NCBI GenBank assembly: GCA_947589425.1
Contig: CANQAV010000002.1
Coordinates: 145,782 to 209,781 of the forward strand
DNA: 64,000 bases
Source of the DNA: Candidatus Gastranaerophilales bacterium
Lineage (GTDB): Bacteria; Cyanobacteriota; Vampirovibrionia; Gastranaerophilales; Gastranaerophilaceae
Direction of reading: 5' to 3'
In this document: in pieces, positions 51,336 to 61,231 of the stretch
How positions within the stretch are numbered: the first letter of the stretch is position 1
Layout of the letters: each line of letters opens with the position of its first letter
Notes under the pieces: generated by a model
The model's input: the letters and a program-made list of their open reading frames with translations, nothing else
Told to the model about the DNA's origin: nothing
Databases searched by the model: none
Made by a program: the position numbers and the translations under genes

Positions 51336-52891
51336 TTCTTTTTTGCTTTATCGGCTAATTCGCTGTCCAGCCTTAAAAATACGGGTTTGATATCTTCTTT
51401 TGAGATTAATTTACCCGTTTTAATGTTATTTAATTTAATATCATCAAGCTTTAAGGTAATATCATATTTAAGTTCATCCGCCATACGCTTTGCAATATTC
51501 GGACAATAAGGATATATAAGAGAAGCTATCACGCACATAACTTCTAAAACGGCGTATAAGACTTCTCCGCACTCTTTCATTTTGCCTTCTTTTGCAAGCG
51601 CCCAGGGGGCAGAGTTTGTAACAAATTTATTTGTTTTATCAACAAGCTCAATTATTTCAGAAGCCGCTTCCTGTATTTCAAAAAAGTTAAAATGATGTTT
51701 AACGCTCTCTATTGTCTTTTTTGCATCCTCAAAAAGAACAGGGGTATTAATAAATTCTTCTTTTATCACGCCGTCAAAATATTTATCAAGCATTGAAAGA
51801 GTTCGATTTAAAAGATTTCCCATGGAATTTGCAAGGTGAGCGTTAACTTTTTCTTTAAAATCATCATCGGAATAGTTGCCGTCTTTTCCTAAAGGTGCTG
51901 CTGATGCCATATAGTATCTTAGGGGGTCCGCTATATCAAGATTGAATGATTTCATTATACCTTCGGGAGAAACAACATTACCCAAAGATTTTGACATTTT
52001 TGTTTCATCAATTGTAATCCAGCCATGGGCTAAAATGTGCTTTGGAAGTGGAAGATTAAGCGCCATTAAAATTGCGGGCCAGTATATGCTGTGGAATTTT
52101 AATATATCTTTTCCGATAACCTGAACATCCGCACTCCAGTATTTCCTGAAATCGTCGCTGTTTTCTTCGCAATTATATCCTAAAGCCGTAATATAGTTTG
52201 ACAAGGCATCAATCCAAACGTATATAACCTGCTCATCATCTCCTAAAACATCAATTCCCCAGCTTACATTTTTCTTTGCTCTTGAAACGGAGATATCTTC
52301 AATGTTTTCCAATTGGTTTAAAACTTCTTTTACCCTGAAGGAAGGGATTATAAAATCAGGATTTTGATTGATGTGTTTAATTATTGCATCTTTGTATTTT
52401 GTCAATTTAAAAAAATAGTTCTCTTCTTCAACCACTTCGGGTTTTTTCTTGTGCACGGGGCACAAGCCGTTTTCATCAAGGTCTTTTTCGCTTAAAAACG
52501 CTTCACAGCCCGAACAATAAAGCCCCTTATAAGCGTGTTTATATATATCACCCTGTTTTAGAAGCTTATCAAATATTTTTTGAACGGCTTTTTTGTGTTG
52601 TTCATCGGTTGTTCTGATAAAACGGGAATAGTTAATATCAAGCAATTTCCAAGCATCAATAAATTTTTGGGTATTGATATCGCAAAATTCTTTGGGGGTT
52701 ATTCCTAATGAAGCAGAAGTTTTTTGGATTTTAATACCGTGTTCGTCAACTCCCGTCAACATAAAAGCATTATCAGTTCTTTGACTGTAGTGCCTTGTTA
52801 TGATATCCGTTAATATTTTTTCATAAGCATGTCCGATATGAGGAGCGCCGTTAACGTAATCTATTGCGGTCGTTGTATAAAACTTATCCAT
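51332..52891 (-). CDS. metG: Methionyl-tRNA synthetase
   Basis: TTAIDYVNGAPHIGHAYEKILTDII; GVDEHGIKIQ; KMSKSLGNVVSPE (KMSKS). Confidence 0.95.
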   Translation of the reverse strand: MDKFYTTTAIDYVNGAPHIGHAYEKILTDIITRHYSQRTDNAFMLTGVDEHGIKIQKTSASLGITPKEFCDINTQKFIDAWKLLDINYSRFIRTTDEQHKKAVQKIFDKLLKQGDIYKHAYKGLYCSGCEAFLSEKDLDENGLCPVHKKKPEVVEEENYFFKLTKYKDAIIKHINQNPDFIIPSFRVKEVLNQLENIEDISVSRAKKNVSWGIDVLGDDEQVIYVWIDALSNYITALGYNCEENSDDFRKYWSADVQVIGKDILKFHSIYWPAILMALNLPLPKHILAHGWITIDETKMSKSLGNVVSPEGIMKSFNLDIADPLRYYMASAAPLGKDGNYSDDDFKEKVNAHLANSMGNLLNRTLSMLDKYFDGVIKEEFINTPVLFEDAKKTIESVKHHFNFFEIQEAASEIIELVDKTNKFVTNSAPWALAKEGKMKECGEVLYAVLEVMCVIASLIYPYCPNIAKRMADELKYDITLKLDDIKLNNIKTGKLISKEDIKPVFLRLDSELADKAKKN

Positions 52892-52929
52892 AATAAAATC
52901 CTAATTTATCTTCAACAAATTGGATTATA

Positions 52930-54369
52930 TCATAAACCGTAAGAGAAGCCTATATTTTTAGCAGGTCTTTTGCTTTTCGGAAGATATTTTTTCTCGTCAA
53001 TTTTTTCAATATTTGTTATTTTGACTGCCTGAATAAAATCTTCTTTTGATAATTCCCTGTTTTTCCTGTAGGCGATTTTAGACGCTTCAATTATTAATTT
53101 TGAAATGTTATCAGGACTAAAGCCGACTAAAAGAGAGGATAATTCTTCTAAATCCTTTTTATTTTCCATAATTGGTTTACCCTTAGAAAATTTGGAAAGA
53201 AGTTTTTCCAGAAGTGTTTTTATTTCTTCTTTATCAGGCAAACCTATGTAAGAATTAAGATTAATCCTTCTTTTTACCGCACTGTCAAGAGAATCATACA
53301 TATTTGTTGCGCCGATTATAATGATATTATTTTCTATTGCTTCATTTATCATTACAAGAAGGGCATTAACCACTTTGTTGTCTTCTAAGCCTCCTTCGGA
53401 TGAACTTATTTCAGACCTTTTTGAATACATTGAATCCATTTCATCCATAAATAAAATGACGGGCTTTTCGCTTTTACTTGCAATCTTTTTCAGTTCTTCA
53501 AAACCGCTTTTGATATTTAAAACGGTACCGTTTATATAGGTTGAGCCTACGGTAGATAAATCCATTTTATACATATCACAGCCTGATTTTGCCGCTATGG
53601 CTTGCGCAAGCATTGTTTTACCGCATCCGGGCGGACCGTGGAAAACAATGAAATGCGGAATTTCAATTCCGTATTCTTCTTCTCTTTTTTTAGCTTCTTC
53701 TTTATGCTCAAGGGGATATATGATTAAATCTTCAACATCTTGAACAATATCTTTAATACCCACAACATCATCAAGAGATTTAGGCGAAGTTTTTGAAGGA
53801 ATATATTTTTCAATTAAAGGCTGTCTTCCGCTTTTTCCCGCCGTACCGTATGCGCTTGAATTTAAAGAAGGTTCTTGTTCATAAGTATATATAGTATAGC
53901 TTTGCGCATCCTGCTCCGCTTCATATTCTGTCATTTCATCATATTTACACCCTAAATCATCTCTCCAGGTATGAGCCTGTAAAAGCTGAGGGTTTGAATT
54001 AATAACTTCTTGAATTGTTGCATTATCCATAGTCTTATCTGTTATACGATAAGACTCCTCGTCATAATGTTCAATATCTCTTCTTGCATAATCCAATTCG
54101 GGGTATAGATATTCAATTTGCCTGTAAAGATAGCATTTTGCATCAATTAAAAATTTTGAAAGCAGATTAATTACCCTGTAATATTTAATTGTACCCTTTC
54201 TTTCGCAGTTTCTTATTTGATTTTCGCAAAAATTACAAACATCGTTAATTTGTAAAAGAGTTTGATTCATGGGGCTTTGCGGGTTTGTGTTTAATTTTTC
54301 TTTAAGTTCGTTATCAAGTTTCTTACTGTATCCGAAATTGATTTTAGAGTTAACGGGAGTAATTTGCAT
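52930..54369 (-). CDS. AAA+ ATPase with long N-terminal extension
   Basis: FHGPPGCGKTMLAQAIAAKSGCDMYKMDLS; ILFMDEMDSMYSKRSE; GATNMYDSLDSAVKRRINL; N-term MQITPVNSKINFGYSKKLD. Confidence 0.85.
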   Translation of the reverse strand: MQITPVNSKINFGYSKKLDNELKEKLNTNPQSPMNQTLLQINDVCNFCENQIRNCERKGTIKYYRVINLLSKFLIDAKCYLYRQIEYLYPELDYARRDIEHYDEESYRITDKTMDNATIQEVINSNPQLLQAHTWRDDLGCKYDEMTEYEAEQDAQSYTIYTYEQEPSLNSSAYGTAGKSGRQPLIEKYIPSKTSPKSLDDVVGIKDIVQDVEDLIIYPLEHKEEAKKREEEYGIEIPHFIVFHGPPGCGKTMLAQAIAAKSGCDMYKMDLSTVGSTYINGTVLNIKSGFEELKKIASKSEKPVILFMDEMDSMYSKRSEISSSEGGLEDNKVVNALLVMINEAIENNIIIIGATNMYDSLDSAVKRRINLNSYIGLPDKEEIKTLLEKLLSKFSKGKPIMENKKDLEELSSLLVGFSPDNISKLIIEASKIAYRKNRELSKEDFIQAVKITNIEKIDEKKYLPKSKRPAKNIGFSYGL

Positions 54370-54432
54370 AATATATTTTCTCTCATGGGTTTTAAAAATT
54401 ATAATGTCCCTGAAAAAAAATTTTTGCCAAGT

Positions 54433-54975
54433 CTAATATTCATATTTATAATATAATTCTTCGCTTCTTTGGCTGTATTTTTCATATAATTCGGGATTCA
54501 TCAGCCTTAAAAAACCGTCTATTAAACCGACATTATCCCTTTTTCTCAATTCAATCGAGTCGTTTTTTATTCTTTTTGCCATTCTTCTTGAGCTCATTGA
54601 AGCAGGAAGCGCAGCTCCCGTTAACATTGTATTTGAAGAGGCAAGTTTTAATTTTTTAATTCTTTCTTCTTGGGGGCTGAAGCGCCATGTCCTTCCGATT
54701 AGTTCATATTCAAGATTTTTCAGCCTTTCTTCATCGCTGAATTCGGGGTAGGTTCTGGGGAAGTGTCTTTTTTCCATGATTTCTATTGCCTTTAAATCTT
54801 TTTCGGAAAATTTAACGGGATATGGTGTAGGTTTTGCGCTCATTATATCTTCTTTTGTAATTGTTACGGTCTGAACAGGCTCATAACAATAACATGCCAA
54901 AGGAAGAAAAACCGAATAGAAAATTAGCGCAAATACAACGCTGTAGCAGATTTGAAATTTTATATATTTATTCAT
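54433..54975 (-). CDS. Membrane-anchored or secreted hypothetical protein
   Basis: N-terminal hydrophobic segment; repeated ERLKNLEYELIGR / ERIKKLKLASSN. Confidence 0.55.
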   Translation of the reverse strand: MNKYIKFQICYSVVFALIFYSVFLPLACYCYEPVQTVTITKEDIMSAKPTPYPVKFSEKDLKAIEIMEKRHFPRTYPEFSDEERLKNLEYELIGRTWRFSPQEERIKKLKLASSNTMLTGAALPASMSSRRMAKRIKNDSIELRKRDNVGLIDGFLRLMNPELYEKYSQRSEELYYKYEY

Positions 54976-55166
54976 GGAAAAACTTAGTCAAATTAATCTG
55001 AATTAAATTTACGACATTTTAAAAATAGTTTCATTCCCTTTTATGGCAAGGTTTTCAGGCAATATTAATTTTTGTAAAAAAATGAAAGAAAATCATAAAG
55101 TATATTATAAAAATTCCGTTAACCATGATAACGAGAATATATTATGGATGCTTAAGGTTGTAAAAA

Positions 55167-55736
55167 ATGAGAAAAATTATTGTATTACTATGTCTGATTT
55201 TCAGCTTAGTATTTGGCTCATCGCAGTGCTTTGCCCTTGATTATTCGAAGATTTCCACAAACACAAAGATTGTAGCGGCACTGAATGCACTTGAGGGAAT
55301 TAACAGACGAGACGTAATTGCTATTTTGTACGGACACAATGCCACAAAAAAACCCATTAGAGTCATGTTTAGAGATTTTGCTTTATTCGGCTATCAAGAT
55401 TGTGAAGCCGTTACGATACAGACAAAGAACAACGGTTTGGTTATATATATAAATTCAGAGCATAAAGGCGCAAGCCCCGAATGTATTGCTTGTTTAATAG
55501 CGCATGAGTCGCAGCATCATACTTATACCAATTCCAGACAGGAAGAGCTGAGAGCCTGGATATCGGAATCGCAGGCATGGAATGAATTGACAAAAAGAAA
55601 CAGAGCACTTTTAACTTCAAATGAGCCTTTAGCCAAAAGAGAAAATTATATAGCCAAATTGAGAACTAAAAACGGTATAGTCGGAATACAAAAACTTATT
55701 GCATCAAACCCTGTTTATGCAGGCTTAGCAAATTAA
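55167..55736 (+). CDS. Secreted putative Zn-metallopeptidase
   Basis: Signal peptide MRKIIVLLCLIFSLVFGSSQCFA; IACLIAHESQHHTYTNSRQEELRAWISES (HEXXH). Confidence 0.6.
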   Translation: MRKIIVLLCLIFSLVFGSSQCFALDYSKISTNTKIVAALNALEGINRRDVIAILYGHNATKKPIRVMFRDFALFGYQDCEAVTIQTKNNGLVIYINSEHKGASPECIACLIAHESQHHTYTNSRQEELRAWISESQAWNELTKRNRALLTSNEPLAKRENYIAKLRTKNGIVGIQKLIASNPVYAGLAN

Positions 55737-55762
55737 AAGCCCCGAGGTATACGTTTAATAAG

Positions 55763-55803
55763 GCAAAATAAACCCTATTTTACGGGCGAGATTTTGCTTT
55801 TTT
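55763..55803 (+). terminator. Probable terminator
   Basis: GCAAAATaaACCC...GGGcgagATTTTGCTTTTTT. Confidence 0.5.
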
Positions 55804-55895
55804 CATATTATATTTTGATGCCTTAAATCCGAATAAAAATAAAAGAAGGGTTTAAGAATATATTTATTCAAAAATTAATATGCTAAAATTGCAAT

Positions 55896-57161
55896 ATGAA
55901 AAAGTTTTGTATCAAATCTTTAGGCTGTAAGCAAAACCAGCTTGAAGGGCAAATTATTCAAAATGAGCTTGAAAGATTGGGCTTTCAATATGAAGAAAAT
56001 ATTGCTTTGTGCGATATTTATATTCTTAATTCTTGCTCTGTTACATCTCACAGCGACAGCTATACGAAGTACCTTCTTAATAAGGTAAAAAGGCAAAATC
56101 CAAACATTAAAACAGTTTTAACGGGATGCTGTGCTCAAACAATTAAAGATAAAAAAAATTTCGATTATTCAAATATAGATTTAATTTTGGGCAACAGCGA
56201 AAAAATGAATATTGAAAAATATATTCCTAATCTTGATAATAATTTAAAATATGTCGGAGATATTTTTGAAGTTAAGGAATTTGAGAATAAATTCCTGCAA
56301 AATCCTAATTCTACAAGGGTAAGCATTAAAATTCAAGACGGGTGCGACAATCGCTGTTCATATTGTATAATTCCCTATGCAAGAGGAAATTCCCGCTCGA
56401 ACAGTATTGAAAATATTATCAAACAAATAAATATTGTTATTGAAAAAAATGTTAAAGAAATTGTTTTAACGGGTATCCACATCGGTCAGTGGGGCAGGGA
56501 ATTTAATAAAAATCTTTTGGATTTATTAAAAGAAATTGAGAAAACTTCAATCCTGCGCTATCGATTGGGCTCGTTATATGTTAATGAATTAGATAATGAA
56601 CTTATTGATTTTTTATCAAAATCAAAAAAATTCTGTCCCCATTTTCATTTGTCTTTGCAATCATTGTGCGACAAGACTTTAAAAAATATGAACAGAAGCT
56701 ACAGCGCCTCTTATGCGCTTGAAGTGATTGAAAAGCTTCATAAATCCTTTAATCTTCCCTATCTTGGCTGTGATATAATAGTTGGTTTTCCCTATGAAGA
56801 TGATGATGATTTTAACATTACTTTTAATAATTTAAAAAAAGCAAAACTTTCCTCAATTCATTGTTTCCCATATTCAAAAAGAGAGGGCACAAAAGCTTAT
56901 TCAATGCCTCAAGTTAAAGACAGCGTTAAAACCTCTCGTGCGAAAAAAATCATGGAGCTTTCGGGGGAATTAAAAAAAGAGTTTTTGGAAAGAAATAAAA
57001 ATACTTCTCATCAAATTTTAATTGAGAAGAAATCTCCCAAAACAGGCTGTTATACTGCGATGACGGAAAATTACATAAGAATAAAATTTAAAAGCGAAAA
57101 TGATAATTTAAGGCATACCATAAAAGAAATTAACCTTAAAGATTGTGAAATAATTGAATAA
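55896..57161 (+). CDS. mtaB: MiaB-like tRNA (t6A37) methylthiotransferase
   Basis: SLGCKQNQLEGQII; DGCDNRCSYCIIPYARGNSRS; TGIHIGQWG. Confidence 0.9.
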   Translation: MKKFCIKSLGCKQNQLEGQIIQNELERLGFQYEENIALCDIYILNSCSVTSHSDSYTKYLLNKVKRQNPNIKTVLTGCCAQTIKDKKNFDYSNIDLILGNSEKMNIEKYIPNLDNNLKYVGDIFEVKEFENKFLQNPNSTRVSIKIQDGCDNRCSYCIIPYARGNSRSNSIENIIKQINIVIEKNVKEIVLTGIHIGQWGREFNKNLLDLLKEIEKTSILRYRLGSLYVNELDNELIDFLSKSKKFCPHFHLSLQSLCDKTLKNMNRSYSASYALEVIEKLHKSFNLPYLGCDIIVGFPYEDDDDFNITFNNLKKAKLSSIHCFPYSKREGTKAYSMPQVKDSVKTSRAKKIMELSGELKKEFLERNKNTSHQILIEKKSPKTGCYTAMTENYIRIKFKSENDNLRHTIKEINLKDCEIIE

Positions 57162-57196
57162 AAAAATACCTTGTTTAATTAAACAAGGTATTTTTT
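57161..57196. terminator. Bidirectional terminator between mtaB and pnp
   Basis: Perfect palindrome AAAAAATACCTTGTTTAATTAAACAAGGTATTTTTT. Confidence 0.85.
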
Positions 57197-57208
57197 TTCA
57201 TTTATGTT

Positions 57209-59347
57209 TTATTGCAACTGTGCTTTTTCTTCCTCTGTTACCCCTTTGATTGTGAGGTTAACCCTGCCTTTGTCGTCAATTTTTTGAACTTTAACGACAA
57301 CTTCCTGTCCTATGGTTAAATGAGGCTCGATTGTTTCAATTCTTTCGTTGCAGATTTGTGAAATATGTACCATTCCGTCTTTTCCGGGGGCTAATTCAAC
57401 AAAAGCTCCGATTGGAATAATTCTTACAACTCTGCCTCGGCAAACCATACCGACTTCAGCTTTAAATGTGAGGTCTTTAATCATTTTACGAGCAAGGTCT
57501 GCGCCTTCTTTATCGTTTGATGTGATTGTTACTTTGCCGTCATCTTGAATATCAATTTCAGCGCCCGTTGCATCAATTATTCCTCTAATTGTCTTTCCGC
57601 CGGGTCCAATTACCGTTCCTATGTCTTCAACAGGTATTGTCATAGACATTAAGCGAGGAGCATTCGGCGAAATATCGGGACGTGGTGCTGATATTGCTTC
57701 TCTCATGCAGTTCATTATGTGCAATCTGCCTTCTTTAGCTTGTGCCAGTGCACGTCTTAGTGTGGGATTTGAAATTCCTTTTATTTTCATATCCATTTGA
57801 AGAGCGGTGATACCTTCTTCATTACCCGTTACTTTAAAATCCATATCGCCTAAGAAGTCTTCAATTCCTTGAATATCAGTTAAAACGATATCGGTATCTT
57901 CTTCATGGATTAAACCCATTGCAACACCGCCTATCATACATTTAACGGGAACACCAGCATCCATTAAAGCCATTGAGCTTGCACAGGTTGAGCCCATTGA
58001 AGTAGAGCCGTTTGATTCAAGTACATCTGAAGTTACTCTTATTGTATAAGGAAATTCATCATGTGATGGTAACGCCGGAACATTAGCTCTTTCCGCTAAA
58101 TTTCCGTGTCCCACTTCACGACGTCCGGGGCCTCTTAAGGGTTTAACTTCACCCACAGAGAAGCCGGGGAAAATGTATTTGTGCATATAGTCTTTATTTC
58201 TTACGGGGTCAACTCCGTCTAATTCTTGTGCCATTCCGGGGCCTGCTAAAGTTGCAACCGATAAAATTTGAGTTTGACCTCTTGTAAATACGGCGCTTCC
58301 GTGAACACAGGGCAGGACTCCCACTTCACACCATATCGGGCGAACTTCGGTTGTTGTTCTGCCGTCTGCTCTTATACCTTCGTTTTTAATCATTGCACGC
58401 ATGATTTTCTTTTCAAGGTATTTGAATTCTTCCGCAACAAAATCAATTCCCGTTTCTTCAATCATTTTAGCGATGGGGTGTTCTTCTCCCAAAGCTTCGA
58501 TTTTTTCTTTTACAACTTCTTTGATTTTATCGAGTTTTTCGTTTCTTTGGTCACGGTCTTGAGTGTGGTATGCATCAACCACGGCATCATACGCAGTTTC
58601 TTTAATTATTCCCGCAAGTTCCGTTGTATCATAGGGATTAACAAATTCTTCACGAACTACATTGCACTCTTGTGCAAATTGAATTTGAGCTTCGCATTGT
58701 TTTTTAATTTCAACTTGAGCAAATTCAACCGCTGCCATAATATCATCTTCGCTAACAAATTTACATCCTGCTTCAACCATAATAACAGAGTCCATTGTTC
58801 CTGCTATTACTATATTCATATCGGATTTTTCATCTTGAGAATGTGTGGGGTTGGCGATAAATTGACCGTCAATTCTTCCGACTCTTATAGCTCCGACAGG
58901 GCCTTCAAAAGGTGCGCCCGATAACATTAAAGCGGTTGAAGCACCGATAATTGACAAAATATCGGGTTGTTCTTCCTGATCATAAGCGAATAATTGCGAA
59001 ACAATTTGAACATCGTTTCTGTATCCTTTTGGCCACAAGGGGCGGATAGGTCTATCTATTAATCGTGAGATTAAAATTGCTTTTTCGCTTGAGCGTCCTT
59101 CCGTTCTTGTATAACCGCCGGGGATTTTGCCTATTGCGGACATTCTTTCTTCATAGTCAATCAAGAGAGGGAAGAAATCTATTCCGACACGGGGCTCTTT
59201 GCTAACGGTTGCGTGAACAAAAAGCATTGTGTTTCCGCATCTTACCGTTACCGAGGAAGTCGCTTGTTTTGCGTATTTTCCTGTTTCTACTTCTACGGTT
59301 TTCCCACCAACCGTTAGAATCATTTTTTTACTTTCAGGTTTGTTCAT
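57209..59347 (-). CDS. pnp: Polyribonucleotide nucleotidyltransferase (PNPase)
   Basis: GGYTRTEGRSSEKAILISRLIDRPIRPLWPKGYRNDVQIV; KH GTVIGPGGKTIRGIIDATGAEIDIQDDG; S1 domain. Confidence 0.97.
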   Translation of the reverse strand: MNKPESKKMILTVGGKTVEVETGKYAKQATSSVTVRCGNTMLFVHATVSKEPRVGIDFFPLLIDYEERMSAIGKIPGGYTRTEGRSSEKAILISRLIDRPIRPLWPKGYRNDVQIVSQLFAYDQEEQPDILSIIGASTALMLSGAPFEGPVGAIRVGRIDGQFIANPTHSQDEKSDMNIVIAGTMDSVIMVEAGCKFVSEDDIMAAVEFAQVEIKKQCEAQIQFAQECNVVREEFVNPYDTTELAGIIKETAYDAVVDAYHTQDRDQRNEKLDKIKEVVKEKIEALGEEHPIAKMIEETGIDFVAEEFKYLEKKIMRAMIKNEGIRADGRTTTEVRPIWCEVGVLPCVHGSAVFTRGQTQILSVATLAGPGMAQELDGVDPVRNKDYMHKYIFPGFSVGEVKPLRGPGRREVGHGNLAERANVPALPSHDEFPYTIRVTSDVLESNGSTSMGSTCASSMALMDAGVPVKCMIGGVAMGLIHEEDTDIVLTDIQGIEDFLGDMDFKVTGNEEGITALQMDMKIKGISNPTLRRALAQAKEGRLHIMNCMREAISAPRPDISPNAPRLMSMTIPVEDIGTVIGPGGKTIRGIIDATGAEIDIQDDGKVTITSNDKEGADLARKMIKDLTFKAEVGMVCRGRVVRIIPIGAFVELAPGKDGMVHISQICNERIETIEPHLTIGQEVVVKVQKIDDKGRVNLTIKGVTEEEKAQLQ

Positions 59348-59396
59348 CTTTTTCTTCTTTCTTTTTTATTACAAGAAAATTTTATTATAAACAATT

Positions 59397-59429
59397 AAAA
59401 AAAGATAGGGTTTATTCCCTATCTTTTTT
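59397..59429 (-). terminator. Rho-independent terminator
   Basis: AAAAAAAGATAGGG-tttatt-CCCTATCTTTTTT. Confidence 0.75.
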
Positions 59430-59452
59430 CGGATAATTTATATTATAAGTCT

Positions 59453-59815
59453 TTATGAGCTGAAAGACATTAATGCTTTTACGGAACGAGCCGTGTCCTG
59501 CACTTCTTTTTCGGAGTGCATTGTGATTGTATCATCAAGAATTTTAATTGCTTCTTGTTTGTCTTTAAGAGCTAAAAGTTCGTTTATTGCGCTCATTGCA
59601 ACGTGTGCTGAAAGGTCGTTGATGCCTTTTCCTTTGTTTACGATTACAATTTCAAGAGCATCGTGGGTATTTTTTTTGATAAGCGCTTTGCTGGTGAGTT
59701 CTCTTATTTCATCAATCGGGCAGTTAGTTCCAAGCTCGTTTAAAACTTTGATTGATTCTTCATCTTTGTGTTTGCCTAAGGCTTCAATAATATTTTTTAC
59801 TTTTCTGTTATTCAT
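59453..59815 (-). CDS. HEAT-repeat-like hypothetical protein
   Basis: IIEALGKHKDEESIKVLNELG...LLALKDKQEAIKILDDTI helical repeats. Confidence 0.55.
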   Translation of the reverse strand: MNNRKVKNIIEALGKHKDEESIKVLNELGTNCPIDEIRELTSKALIKKNTHDALEIVIVNKGKGINDLSAHVAMSAINELLALKDKQEAIKILDDTITMHSEKEVQDTARSVKALMSFSS

Positions 59816-60284
59816 TGCCCGCTCCTTGTAATTCTTTTTCTAACATGGTCCTTAGTTCACCTACAGGTTGATTTTGCAGATTTGAAACATTATATTTGAA
59901 TATGTTTAAATCAACTTCTTTGTTTGCAATTTCTTGAACTTTGTTTGTGAAGGCTATTGTATTTTCTTTGATTTTGTTTCCAAAAGCAATAACATTTGTT
60001 TTTATTGATGAAAACTTATTTATTGTTCCAACCCAGGCAGAAGTTAAAAGTTTGCCGGTGTTTTGGAGTTTTTCTTTAATTGAATTTCCTGCGGTGTTAG
60101 AATTTGTTTTGTCGGTTTTTTCAAAAACATCCATTTGAATAACCGCACCTTTGAAGCTTATTCCAAAGGGATTTGTTGAAGCTGCGTTATCAGCTTTTTT
60201 TGTTTCGTTGTTTTTGCCTGCTCTGAGTGCTTTAAATTTGTTAAAAGCCTCTATGCTTGACCTTAAGGGGGAAATTTTCTGCAT
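59808..60284 (-). CDS. Hypothetical protein with ISFKG motif
   Basis: MQKISPLRSSIEAFNKFKALRAGKNNETKKADNAASTNPFGISFKGAVIQMDVF; 8-bp overlap with the downstream ORF. Confidence 0.55.
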   Translation of the reverse strand: MQKISPLRSSIEAFNKFKALRAGKNNETKKADNAASTNPFGISFKGAVIQMDVFEKTDKTNSNTAGNSIKEKLQNTGKLLTSAWVGTINKFSSIKTNVIAFGNKIKENTIAFTNKVQEIANKEVDLNIFKYNVSNLQNQPVGELRTMLEKELQGAGNE

Positions 60285-60379
60285 TTTTTCTGCCTTTCTT
60301 ATTTTTACTTACAATAGTTTATCCTTTTAAGAAAGTACCATAGTTAGCAGATGAAAAAATCAATCTTTTGATGTAAATA

Positions 60380-60892
60380 TTAAAATTTTATTATTCCTAA
60401 AAGTGTGATGTTGTTTGAATTGTATATTAAAAGCCAGCCGTTTTTTTCGGGTATATATTGTATTTGAGCCGTTTTCCAATCTATTTCCGAAGGATTTTCA
60501 CCTTTTAGGTATTTCCTGTACTCTTTTTCTTGATATTTCCTGTATTGTGAATAGCTCATTTTTTTTATTTTCGGCTGTCGGGGGTTGTTGGTTTCATGGA
60601 GTTTGGTTTCAATTACGGGAATTTTAGCTTTTAATTTTCCGCCTTGATATATAAGAAGAAAATCCTGATATTTATCTGGAATTACGTTATAAAAGCCTTT
60701 TTTGAGACCTTTTCCGGTATTAGGGTCGATGATATCATCTTCAAGGGCGAGGATTGGCATATCGTTTTTTTGAGAATATTTATCAATCAGGGTTGTTTCT
60801 TCTTTTTCCCCGCTGGTATAGACTTCTTTCGGTACAAAAAGATTTTTGTAATATTCGTATGCTATTAAGTTGTTATCAATTGTCATATTCAT
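60380..60892 (-). CDS. Hypothetical protein, resembles ORF 37967..38551
   Basis: C-terminal layout GFYNVIPDKYQDFLLIYQGGKLKAKIPVIETKL...IQYIPEKNGWLLIYNSNNITLLGI; start uncertain. Confidence 0.5.
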   Translation of the reverse strand: MNMTIDNNLIAYEYYKNLFVPKEVYTSGEKEETTLIDKYSQKNDMPILALEDDIIDPNTGKGLKKGFYNVIPDKYQDFLLIYQGGKLKAKIPVIETKLHETNNPRQPKIKKMSYSQYRKYQEKEYRKYLKGENPSEIDWKTAQIQYIPEKNGWLLIYNSNNITLLGIIKF

Positions 60893-61128
60893 TATTTTAA
60901 CGTTGTTTTTTGAAAAGCGCAAAATTTTTCCGACAGGTTTTTTGGTTGATATTTATTTTTGAGCATTGTAAAATCAATTACGAATTTCATGCGGGTCATA
61001 TGTTCGGTCTGAATATATGCGTGCGGTACGCTCAGTTGGCGGTTTGATATTTTGCGAAAGCAAAATTCAAACAAATATAGAAAACCCACTCTATCCAACT
61101 GAACACACAGCAAAAAATTGAATATTAT

Positions 61129-61202
61129 GCGCCTGTAGCTCAGTTGGATAGAGTGTTTGGCTACGAACCAAAAGGTCGGGGGTTCGAATCCCTCCAGGCG
61201 CG
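61129..61202 (+). tRNA. tRNA-Arg (anticodon ACG)
   Basis: GCGCCTG TA GCTC AGTTGGATA GAGT G TTTGG CTACGAA CCAAA AGGTC GGGGG TTCGAAT CCCTC CAGGCGC G; CCA not encoded. Confidence 0.93.
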
Positions 61203-61207
61203 ATTTT

Positions 61208-61231
61208 AAACTCCCTTACGGGGAGTTTTTT
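61208..61231 (+). terminator. Terminator after tRNA-Arg
   Basis: AAACTCCC-ttacg-GGGAGTTTTTT. Confidence 0.8.

Noticed and set aside
55043-55240. 65-aa ORF upstream of the secreted metallopeptidase
   Set aside because: Overlaps the better-supported signal-peptide ORF at 55167 in another frame; no coding signature.
58268-58924. 218-aa plus-strand ORF inside pnp
   Set aside because: Antisense to a confident pnp; Phe/Asn/Tyr-rich composition typical of reverse-strand artefacts.
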